Shown piece after piece: positions 13,478-20,073 of a stretch of 26,296 nt of DNA. Position numbers and translations under genes: made by a program. Location of the stretch: IMG/VR virus record IMGVR_UViG_3300020405_000018, positions 1 through 26,296 of that record; one strand, written 5' to 3'. Source of the stretch: a virus. Below the pieces are notes generated by a model. The model made no database searches. It was not told where the DNA came from and saw only the letters and a list, made by a program, of their open reading frames with translations. Within the stretch, counting starts at the first letter, position 1; each line of letters starts with the position of its first letter.

Positions 13478-13797
13478 AATATTGTTTTGGGAATAAACCA
13501 ATAGGATACAGATTGCCAGTATTTTCCAAGCAAATATGCTTTATAAAAATCCCGGAGATCTTTCAAACCATTACGATAATCTTTTGGATATATCGTAATA
13601 CTCATAATACAGAATACCACAACGTGAAAGAAATTTCCAGCAGGGTGATGTCCTAATTGGAAACCAAGAAGTTTGGCTTCATCATTAATACTAAATCCAA
13701 GATCAAAGTGTGTATGAAGTTGATCGTGGAGTTTAGTATCTTCACCTATTCCTGGTATCCAATTTTCTAAAAATTGAATATAGGGATCAGGTTCCAT
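13474..13797 (-). CDS. COQ4-like mini-protein (quinone biosynthesis family)
   Basis: 107 aa. Residues H24-D25-x-x-H28-x11-E40 (sequence KLHDQLHTHFDLGFSINDEA) reproduce exactly the HDxxHx11E zinc-ligand motif of the COQ4 family. The continuation also fits the family: AKLLGFQLGHHPAGNFF after the glutamate, a hydrophobic helix, then YRNGLKDLRDFYKAYLLGKYW and a closing W-F-I-P. COQ4 proteins act in ubiquinone synthesis and a cyanobacterial homolog is known to bind an isoprenoid lipid. This protein is under half the usual length (about 220-265 aa) and keeps mainly the metal-site half. It lies between gp45 and gp44. A plastoquinone or isoprenoid-related role is inference. Confidence 0.6.
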   Translation of the reverse strand: MEPDPYIQFLENWIPGIGEDTKLHDQLHTHFDLGFSINDEAKLLGFQLGHHPAGNFFHVVVFCIMSITIYPKDYRNGLKDLRDFYKAYLLGKYWQSVSYWFIPKTIL

Positions 13798-13993
13798 AAT
13801 AAGAAAATAATTTACTTACTCCAATAGTAACAAGAAATGAAAGCATGATTACCATATCCCACATTCGATGTTTAATGAAATATGGAAGAGTAAATACGTC
13901 AGCAAATAAATGCACTATAACTCCAGACAACACACTCACGTAAATTATAGTGAAGTGAGAGCAAACAATTAGAGTGCATCCAATCACTCGCAT
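13787..13993 (-). CDS. Small two-span membrane protein, 68 aa
   Basis: The ATG at 13993 is 1 nt after the gp45 stop, so I take MRVIGCTLIVCSHFTIIYVS as the start rather than the longer open frame that would run back into gp45. Two hydrophobic segments (about residues 3-25 and 46-62) flank HLFADVFTLPYFIKHRMWDM. Its last 11 nt overlap the start of the COQ4-like gene, so the two are probably co-translated and may work together at a membrane. No family recognised. Confidence 0.65.
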   Translation of the reverse strand: MRVIGCTLIVCSHFTIIYVSVLSGVIVHLFADVFTLPYFIKHRMWDMVIMLSFLVTIGVSKLFSYYGT

Positions 13994-13994
13994 T

Positions 13995-14681
13995 CTATTC
14001 AAAAGTTGAGTCTGGTTCAAGAGCAATATAATAAGTAAGATTGTACTTGGTGTTTGTAAACTTTGAAAGAAGTTTAGAAGAAACAACTACATCATAGGCA
14101 CCAGGAATAATCTTGATGTTTTCTACTTTGAAGTTGAAGGTGAATTCTTTTTCAGTTTCACCAACAACGATGGCATATTCATTAGAAGTATCATTCTTCT
14201 TGTCACGAACAACCAATTTAATTACTCCTGCTTCGCCAACAGCACAGAAATCAGGAAGTTGATAAACTTGTGCTGCCTTGATTAGTTTTTCCAGAGAAGA
14301 ACTATCAAGTTGGAAACAAACATCCTGAGTAGGAAGTGTAATATCTTTCTCCGGTGGAGAAACAATTACAGCGGGATCAGCATAGAAATACTTAACACGA
14401 CGCTTACCTTCTTTGATACTAAGATAAGAGTCTTCCTTGAAATCTAGGTCAGGATCCTGGTGAAGACTAAGACCATTAAGGAACTGATTGAGATCGTAGA
14501 TAGCAAAGTCCCTAGGGAAGTCTTCTTTGATATCTGCCTCAGCAAGAATGTTCTTAGCAACAGAAATGGTACGAAGACGACTACCTTCTTTTACTAGAAT
14601 CGAATTATTGATACCAGCAAAGTTCTTAAGAACAGTGAGGGTGTTGTCAGACAGTTTCATTGTATTAGGATTCAATTTCAT
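13995..14681 (-). CDS. 45: Sliding clamp gp45
   Basis: 228 aa from the ATG at 14681, which overlaps the upstream stop (TGATG). A second ATG seven codons later (MKLSDNTLTVLKNFAGIN) matches the T4 gp45 start and may be the true one. Conserved blocks include FAIYDLNQFLNGLSL, FYADPAVIVSPPEKDI, FTFNFKVENIKIIPGAYDVVV and the ending YYIALEPDSTFE. It forms a trimeric ring that tethers gp43 and, in T4, also activates late transcription with gp55 and gp33. Confidence 0.95.
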   Translation of the reverse strand: MKLNPNTMKLSDNTLTVLKNFAGINNSILVKEGSRLRTISVAKNILAEADIKEDFPRDFAIYDLNQFLNGLSLHQDPDLDFKEDSYLSIKEGKRRVKYFYADPAVIVSPPEKDITLPTQDVCFQLDSSSLEKLIKAAQVYQLPDFCAVGEAGVIKLVVRDKKNDTSNEYAIVVGETEKEFTFNFKVENIKIIPGAYDVVVSSKLLSKFTNTKYNLTYYIALEPDSTFE

Positions 14682-15079
14682 CACTGGGGGTAAGTTTCAC
14701 GCTTAGCGTTTTTGTCGTTGAAGTGCATCAGAAGAACTGCATAATGCAGAATCTTCATGATATCACGGCGGGCAGTGCCTTTCTTATCATAGCGAGAGGC
14801 ATACTTGAGAATGTTACTGCGGCAGAAGGATTCGCCATCACCACAGGCTTCAATCAGATCAAGTGTTTGAATTTTATCGTCACCGGCAGAGTAATGTTGA
14901 TTATATGTGCCAGTAATATAATCTTGTAATTCCTTGAGGATAGTATCCTCACTATATTTGTACTTATTTGATTTTGCTTTTTCGTCCATGTTCACAATAA
15001 AAGTTGATGTATCAATATCATCAAATGTAATAACGTCGTCGTTCATAGCATCATAAAGAAAACTCCAAGCATTAGTCAT
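14681..15079 (-). CDS. DUF3310-like protein
   Basis: 132 aa from the ATG at 15079 (MTNAWSFLYDAMNDDVITFD), 4 nt after the stop of the ATPase gene; a longer frame would overlap that gene. The C-terminal half, YNQHYSAGDDKIQTLDLIEA, then FCRSNILKYASRYDKKGTAR and DIMKILHYAVLL, follows the phage DUF3310 pattern (H-Y, then IEA, F-x-x-x-N-I-K-Y, R-x-x-K-K, D-x-x-K-x-x-x-Y). The biochemical role of DUF3310 is not established. The N-terminal half is acidic and unrecognised. Confidence 0.75.
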   Translation of the reverse strand: MTNAWSFLYDAMNDDVITFDDIDTSTFIVNMDEKAKSNKYKYSEDTILKELQDYITGTYNQHYSAGDDKIQTLDLIEACGDGESFCRSNILKYASRYDKKGTARRDIMKILHYAVLLMHFNDKNAKRETYPQ

Positions 15080-15083
15080 TATA

Positions 15084-16160
15084 TCATTCCTGGGTGAGAT
15101 TGGCAACATCATTTTCTACAGGCATCTCGAAGTCAGCATCAACTTTGTCATACAGTTCCAAGAATGCTTGCTTAGTTTCATCATCGAAACGATTCACACA
15201 AACTTGAATTGCCTTTGCTTTATCACCAAAGATGTCGTATGCCCGGACAATGTGAACCAGGCGGCGGGTGCTGATGATCTCTTCAATTCCACCATCATAG
15301 AAAGTCTTGCGGATGATGTCTGCCCAGTCAGCAAGACGCTTACAGAAGTTTTCATCACCACAGAGTTTGTAGAGGATTTTAGTTTCAATAGAAGCAGTAG
15401 GATACTCCTGCTCAAAGGTCACTGGGAATCGCTCAAGGAAGGCTTCGTTAAGCACGTTAGTTCCAATGAATCGCCCGTCGTCGCTACCCTTACCTTTAGT
15501 GTTTGCTGTGGCGATGACGTTGAATCCACTTGCAGGGTCAACTCGCCGTCCGATTTTCTTAAGAAAAACTCCTTTTCCTTCAAGGATAGATTGGAGACAG
15601 AGAATTTTATTAGAGGCAAGGTCGATCTCGTCAAGGAGCAATACAGCTCCTCGCTGGAGTGCTTGAATAACTGGTCCATCGTGCCAGACGGTTGCGCCAT
15701 CGACAAGGCGGAAACCGCCAATAAGATCATCTTCATCAGTTTCGATAGTAATGTTTACGCGGATAAGTTCCCGACCCAACTGAGCACACGCCTGCTCAAC
15801 TGAGAACGTTTTACCGTTACCAGAAAGACCCGTGATGAACGTTGGATAGAATACACGGGACTCAATAATTTTTTTAATATCAGCGAAGTTACCAAAGCGG
15901 ACGAAGGAATCATCTTTCTGAGGAATAAGATTTTGCTCAACTGCAGGCATGGCAGGAGGTGCTTGATAGTTTTGCTCAAGTTTTTCTTGAACTGTCAAGT
16001 TCCACTTGCCGCGTCCTACTTTATAATCTTCAATTTTTTTAGATACAGTGGCATAAGTAGTGCCGTTCATCGCACACCAAGCACGAACGTCTCCGGTAGT
16101 TACGGATTCTCCGTAAACAGATTGAAGAGAAGTGATGATGTATTCGGCGGAAAGTGCCAT
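15084..16160 (-). CDS. cobS: MoxR/CobS-type AAA+ ATPase
   Basis: 358 aa. An N-terminal helical, possibly DNA-binding region (SAEYIITSLQSVYGESVTTG to VGRGKWNLTVQ, residues 1-57) precedes the AAA+ module: Walker A GLSGNGKT (111-118), Walker B LLLDEID (174-180), sensor 1 ATAN (217-220), and ERFPVTFEQEYP near the arginine finger. Cyanophage relatives are usually labelled CobS, the cobaltochelatase subunit, but the class is MoxR-like and these normally partner with VWA proteins. The metallopeptidase-VWA protein at 17775-19904 is the obvious partner. AAAGGA sits 5 nt before the ATG, downstream of a strong terminator. Confidence 0.85.
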   Translation of the reverse strand: MALSAEYIITSLQSVYGESVTTGDVRAWCAMNGTTYATVSKKIEDYKVGRGKWNLTVQEKLEQNYQAPPAMPAVEQNLIPQKDDSFVRFGNFADIKKIIESRVFYPTFITGLSGNGKTFSVEQACAQLGRELIRVNITIETDEDDLIGGFRLVDGATVWHDGPVIQALQRGAVLLLDEIDLASNKILCLQSILEGKGVFLKKIGRRVDPASGFNVIATANTKGKGSDDGRFIGTNVLNEAFLERFPVTFEQEYPTASIETKILYKLCGDENFCKRLADWADIIRKTFYDGGIEEIISTRRLVHIVRAYDIFGDKAKAIQVCVNRFDDETKQAFLELYDKVDADFEMPVENDVANLTQE

Positions 16161-16188
16161 GTCCTTTGTTTTAACTGAATTAATTATA

Positions 16189-16218
16189 CAAAAAAAGGGG
16201 GCACTGTGGAGTGCCCCC
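16189..16218 (-). terminator. Strong rho-independent terminator
   Basis: Minus strand GGGGGCACT, loop CCAC, AGTGCCCCC, then TTTTTTT: a perfect 9-bp GC-rich stem with a T run, 20 nt after the stop of the gene at 16240. It ends the operon of three genes at 16240-17744. TATAAT at 16187-16182, just beyond the T run, may be the -10 of the ATPase gene. Confidence 0.9.
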
Positions 16219-16239
16219 TGTGACAGTTATCAAACTGGT

Positions 16240-16464
16240 TCACCCCAAAGATTCCAGTTCTTCAATTAATTTTGCTTTACTATGGCGTTTATCAAGTTCA
16301 ACCCCCATAGTTCTACCTAGCTCCTCTAACTCATCCTTTGTCATTTTTTCCAAAGGACTTGCCTCGGTTAGGACTTCCTCTTGAGGAGTAATAAGAACTT
16401 CTTCTACGATGGGTTCAGGAGCAGGTGTTGCTCCTCCCACCAATAAGTCTCCAAATCTACTCAT
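16240..16464 (-). CDS. Small protein with C-terminal HeH/LEM-like helical motif, 74 aa
   Basis: MSRFGDLLVGGATPAPEPIV is a flexible, proline-rich start. The middle is acidic, and the last 35 residues (KMTKDELEELGRTMGVELDK then HSKAKLIEELESLG) read as a helix-extended loop-helix of the HeH/LEM/SAP sort, which usually binds DNA or protein. I recall similar short proteins near virion genes in cyanophages. The ATG overlaps the upstream stop (ATGA) and the gene ends just before a strong terminator. A virion or packaging-related role is a guess. Confidence 0.7.
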   Translation of the reverse strand: MSRFGDLLVGGATPAPEPIVEEVLITPQEEVLTEASPLEKMTKDELEELGRTMGVELDKRHSKAKLIEELESLG

Positions 16465-17582
16465 TTGCCGTAACCTCCTTTCTTTTTCTTTTTAGAACCG
16501 CAGGAACCTTCAATAATTTCAGTTCTCTGCTCATCAGTAAGTGTGAGCATTTGCTTGAGTGCTTCCTCTTCGGTTGCACCTTCACCGATCAGATATTCCT
16601 TGATGGTATCAAATACATCAATTTCTTCCATTCTCATTCTGTTCCGCATACCCATACGCGGTTTCTTAACAACAGGAGCAGCTTTAGCAGCAGCCTGTTT
16701 GTCTTGTTGAGCACGAAGAGCACTACCAACAGGTGCTGGTTTATTCAGATTTTCTGGTCTATTAACACGGGCGATGGCAGCATCGACACGCGCTTGCTTT
16801 TGTGCTGCAGTAGGATTGCTCTGTGCTTGAGTTGGTTTTGGAAGAGAGAAGTCTTTCTTGGCAGCACCAAGAGCTGCCATCTTCTTACCATATACTGCAG
16901 CAGCTTCAGGATCTTTCGCTCTCAAGCGATCATACTCTCTATTAACTGCTTGCTGATCCTTATTCAGAGTAGAATTAGGACCATATGCTCTATCTTTAGC
17001 AGTTAGTGGTGCCTTATTTCCCGGTGCTGCTGGTTTCTTCAAAGCAGCAACTTGTGCTGGAGTGAAGGTTTGACCTGCTTTGTTTGTATTTGCCTGAGCA
17101 GTAGCACTTGAAGATCTTCTAAATTTGCGACGATCGGCAAAGGATGTACTTGCAGGTCTTGCACCCAGTTGCTGTTGTGCTCTATTACCACCGCTTTGCT
17201 GCTGGCGGAGTTCGCGTTGCTTGTCTCTGTTTGCTTGATTTTCCTGAAGTTCTTCACCCTCCATAGCAGCATGTTCGTGCATCTCGGTGACAAGAACTTC
17301 AAGTTCCTCAACGGGAACCATTCTCTCCAGACCATGCCCAAATACAACATCATAATGAGTTACAGTACCATCTTCTAAGAGAGTGTGATGTTCGGGAACA
17401 CAAGTTCCTTCACCCCACTGCTCAGAACAGACCTTCTTAGCACAATTGTGCTTAGTCTTCTTTTCTTTCTTTACACATCCCTTTCCATATCCTTCAGAAA
17501 GGGTTTCTTGCTCTTCAGTTTTATAGACAGAAGCATATGCTTCCATCATTGATTGAACTTCGTTTGCGTTAATTCTTTCCAT
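16461..17582 (-). CDS. Long disordered protein with C-terminal helical domain, 373 aa
   Basis: The N-terminal region has VQSMMEAYASVYK and a Cys-containing basic stretch (GKGCVKKEKKTKHNCAKKVC), then a charged block. The centre (about residues 120-310) is a low-complexity run rich in A, Q, P, K, R and N. The C-terminal 60 residues include EIDVFDTIKEYLIGEGATEE and ALKQMLTLTDEQRTEIIEGS, a helical module also seen in the adjacent 52-aa gene, then a K/G-rich tail. I do not recognise a characterised family. An internal head or scaffold-type protein is possible. A late-type promoter upstream and the terminator at 16189 frame it as one unit with its neighbours. Confidence 0.75.
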   Translation of the reverse strand: MERINANEVQSMMEAYASVYKTEEQETLSEGYGKGCVKKEKKTKHNCAKKVCSEQWGEGTCVPEHHTLLEDGTVTHYDVVFGHGLERMVPVEELEVLVTEMHEHAAMEGEELQENQANRDKQRELRQQQSGGNRAQQQLGARPASTSFADRRKFRRSSSATAQANTNKAGQTFTPAQVAALKKPAAPGNKAPLTAKDRAYGPNSTLNKDQQAVNREYDRLRAKDPEAAAVYGKKMAALGAAKKDFSLPKPTQAQSNPTAAQKQARVDAAIARVNRPENLNKPAPVGSALRAQQDKQAAAKAAPVVKKPRMGMRNRMRMEEIDVFDTIKEYLIGEGATEEEALKQMLTLTDEQRTEIIEGSCGSKKKKKGGYGK

Positions 17583-17585
17583 TAA

Positions 17586-17744
17586 TCAGTTCTCCGTAAT
17601 GAGTTCGAACCACTGCTCGCTCATTCCACTGATGATGGAATCTGCGGACTCTACATCGGTAGCGTAACCTTCCTCAATGAGGTGTGTTACAACCTTTTCA
17701 TAGATTTCCTTTGTCTCTTTTAATTTCTTTGGGGAAGGTTTCAT
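17586..17744 (-). CDS. Small helical protein, 52 aa, sharing a module with its neighbour
   Basis: MKPSPKKLKETKEIYEKVVT opens it, followed by HLIEEGYATDVESADSIISG and MSEQWFELITEN. The pattern helix, L-I-x-E-G, acidic A, then M-S/T-x-E-x-x-x-x-I matches the C-terminal module of the gene immediately downstream (16461-17582). The frame fills the gap between the VWA protein stop and that gene. The role is unknown, though T4-like cyanophages repeat this module in several small proteins as I recall. Confidence 0.75.
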   Translation of the reverse strand: MKPSPKKLKETKEIYEKVVTHLIEEGYATDVESADSIISGMSEQWFELITEN

Positions 17745-17767
17745 TGTAGACAGTTTTTCTATACATT

Positions 17768-17775
17768 TATTTATT
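17768..17775 (-). promoter_or_regulatory. Possible late promoter (AATAAATA) for the 16240-17744 unit
   Basis: Minus strand octamer at the end of the VWA protein gene, about 24 nt before the ATG at 17744. It is a seven-of-eight match to the T4 late box and a match to NATAAATA. Together with the terminator at 16189 it would define a three-gene late operon. Confidence 0.4.
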
Positions 17776-19904
17776 CAAGCAATTAGTTCAATAAACTCTC
17801 CCAGAACTTTCTTGTTCATTTTCTTGCTTTTGAGACTTTTGGCAAAGGCAGATTTGATCTTTGCTTTTGTTGCTCCATCATCAACATCAAACTCTGAATC
17901 ATTGGCAAGGGCATTCGCAGAAAGTGCAAAATATTTTTGATATCCAGCATTATGAAGTGCGAAAGCACGCTCTTTCTTCCACACTTTTTGAATCTTTTCA
18001 AAGTTAGAACCCCATCCAGTATATCGACGAATAAAACCACCAGCATCACGAGATTCCAGAACACGAATACCAATGAAATTTACATCAGTGAAACTATCAC
18101 GAAGATCTCTGAGGAATACATCACTCATCTGCCACCACTCACCATCAAAAGAATAAGTGTTACCGGTCTTACGATTTCTAAGAAAAGCATTTGATTGAAC
18201 AGCACCAACTCCAAGATAGGGTTCCTCCTCCCAATGGCGCTTGACTTCACGATGATACTTCATACCACCGGCTTCCCCATCAGAGAGAACAACGCATTGT
18301 ACTTTTTGAACTTTGTTTTCTTGCTTAAATTGTGGAATAATTTGATGTAAGGTGATAAATGCTTCATTAAGGGGAGTCCCAGAAAGTCCCAATCCAGTAG
18401 GAATAAGAACTCCACCCCAGCGATTCATACCCCAGGAAAGACGATAAAAGTTAAGCATTTGCTGCTCAAGTTCTTTGAGTTTAGTTTTAGATGTAAAAAT
18501 ATTCATCATACTAAACCAAGGATTCACACAAATCAAACCTTCACGCCTAGTATACGCATAATCAGCAGAACTGTATCCATTATTTGGTTTTGGATACTCA
18601 TTAGTGAAAGCATAAACTTCAAAAGGAATTGATACTTTCTTACAGAACCACATCAAGTTAAACAATTGCTTGAGAGTATCTTGGAGAACAGAACCCATAG
18701 AACCACTCCAATCAAGAACAAATACCAATCCATGATTCTTACCATCAGCAAGAGTGGTAACTTTCCTGAACAAATCTTCATTGTATTTGTAAGTGTGTAG
18801 TTTGGAGCAGTCAAGAACACCAGTGCGAGCAGTTGTAGCACGAGCATAAGAGTCTGCTGCTTTCTTACACTCAAACTCTTTTACGAGATAGTTGACTTCT
18901 TTCTGTGCAGATTTTTTGAACTTCTTAAACTCATCATCAGCAGAAGCAAAAAATTCATCCTTAGTGGTTTCCAATCTTTCTTCTGCCCATTCATCCCACT
19001 CATTAAAACGAGAATGAATTTCAGAATTAGGAATGATAACTTCATCCAGTTTCAATTTAGGCAGTTCAAGATACACATTCTCCCAACCTTGATTTGAAGC
19101 AAGGTCTTTCAGAGCATCTTCCAGGTTCTGGGCAGTGGAAACTTCAAGTTCGTCATCATTCTCAGTTCCACCATAGGAATCACTATCTGTAGGTTCCTCA
19201 GAATCAAACTCATCAGAATCATAATCATTAGATTCAGGTGCTTCGTTAGTTCCGTCAGAAACACTAGAAGTACTTTCCTGAGAATCAGTTTCGGGTTGAT
19301 CTTCACCTTCACTCTGACCACCCTGAACTTGGAGGTCATCGGTCTTGGTTTTCATCTCTTGCTGTTGCTTACAGTATTTGTAAAGTTCTTCGGCAACATC
19401 AAGAACATCATCAAAAGTCTCAGTGTCAGAAATCTTTTGAATCAGAACACGTTCTTGAGAATTGAAATCAATATCAACAAAACTACCAATCTTGAAATAA
19501 AGATTTGCCTTATCGGCAAGATTCATTTTATTAATATCATCATTTTCAATACAGAAAAAGTCTTCATCAGACAATTCCTTGTAACCACGGTAAAAAGTTT
19601 TAGTGATGCCAGCGTAACGACGCTTCATCATTTTTTCAATACGAACATCCTCAACAATATTAACAAATTGAGGAGAAATTTTGCGGTCCTTGAACCAATC
19701 ACTATCAGGGGTAAAGAGAGCGTGTCCCACCTCATGAGCAACAAGCATATCATACACTTGAGAACTTGCCTTTTCCCAAACAGGCAGAGTCAGAACACGA
19801 GTATGAACGTTGAACTGAGCAGTTTCAACATACTTGTTCTCAACCACCAGATCTTCAGTAGCAAGCAGTTTAGCAAGTTGCGATTTGATTTCGTGGTGAA
19901 TCAT
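17775..19904 (-). CDS. Metallopeptidase-VWA (CobT-like) protein
   Basis: 709 aa. Near the N terminus HEVGH (residues 57-61) is a zincin HExxH zinc site, and NIVEDVRIEK about 25 residues later supplies the gluzincin-type third ligand (E-D-x-R). A long acidic, Ser/Asp/Glu-rich linker follows (about 195-260), as in CobT-like proteins. The C-terminal VWA domain has a complete metal-ion-dependent adhesion site: DWSGSMGS, T in LIPTGLGLSGTPL, and D in VVLSDGEAGG. CobT/VWA proteins act with MoxR/CobS ATPases, one of which is encoded at 15084-16160. The target is unknown. The start is inside the upstream gene (35-nt overlap) and no later Met precedes the zinc site comfortably. Confidence 0.88.
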   Translation of the reverse strand: MIHHEIKSQLAKLLATEDLVVENKYVETAQFNVHTRVLTLPVWEKASSQVYDMLVAHEVGHALFTPDSDWFKDRKISPQFVNIVEDVRIEKMMKRRYAGITKTFYRGYKELSDEDFFCIENDDINKMNLADKANLYFKIGSFVDIDFNSQERVLIQKISDTETFDDVLDVAEELYKYCKQQQEMKTKTDDLQVQGGQSEGEDQPETDSQESTSSVSDGTNEAPESNDYDSDEFDSEEPTDSDSYGGTENDDELEVSTAQNLEDALKDLASNQGWENVYLELPKLKLDEVIIPNSEIHSRFNEWDEWAEERLETTKDEFFASADDEFKKFKKSAQKEVNYLVKEFECKKAADSYARATTARTGVLDCSKLHTYKYNEDLFRKVTTLADGKNHGLVFVLDWSGSMGSVLQDTLKQLFNLMWFCKKVSIPFEVYAFTNEYPKPNNGYSSADYAYTRREGLICVNPWFSMMNIFTSKTKLKELEQQMLNFYRLSWGMNRWGGVLIPTGLGLSGTPLNEAFITLHQIIPQFKQENKVQKVQCVVLSDGEAGGMKYHREVKRHWEEEPYLGVGAVQSNAFLRNRKTGNTYSFDGEWWQMSDVFLRDLRDSFTDVNFIGIRVLESRDAGGFIRRYTGWGSNFEKIQKVWKKERAFALHNAGYQKYFALSANALANDSEFDVDDGATKAKIKSAFAKSLKSKKMNKKVLGEFIELIA

Positions 19905-20073
19905 GAATCATCTTTCGTATGGACTCATAATACGACGAAACCGCCTTGTCGGGGCGGTTCATGTGACGCTTTTTAAATTGTCTCAGTGCTTCTCTCCTTG
20001 CTCGCATTGCCTGAGGTTTGAGAGTGCGCTTCTTGTCTTTCCTAGAGTGGTGCTGCCAATTGGGAGTAACCAT
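19870..20073 (-). CDS. Small basic hypothetical protein, 67 aa
   Basis: MVTPNWQHHSRKDKKRTLKP is followed by QAMRARREALRQFKKRHMNR and ends in SPRNQIATC. It is strongly basic and helical, so a nucleic-acid binding role is likely. The ATG overlaps the gp46 stop by one base and its 3' end overlaps the VWA gene by 35 nt. No family recognised. The composition (many R and K, few acidic residues) stands out against its acidic neighbour. Confidence 0.65.
   Translation of the reverse strand: MVTPNWQHHSRKDKKRTLKPQAMRARREALRQFKKRHMNRPDKAVSSYYESIRKMIHDSPRNQIATC

Noticed and set aside
13994-14086. Longer N terminus for the two-span membrane protein
   Set aside because: It would overlap the conserved end of gp45. 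The ATG 1 nt after the gp45 stop is the natural start.
15084-16160. Cobalamin biosynthesis role for the CobS-like ATPase
   Set aside because: The AAA+ class is MoxR-like, no other cobalt-insertion gene is present, and the partner VWA protein carries a peptidase site, so the name is historical only.
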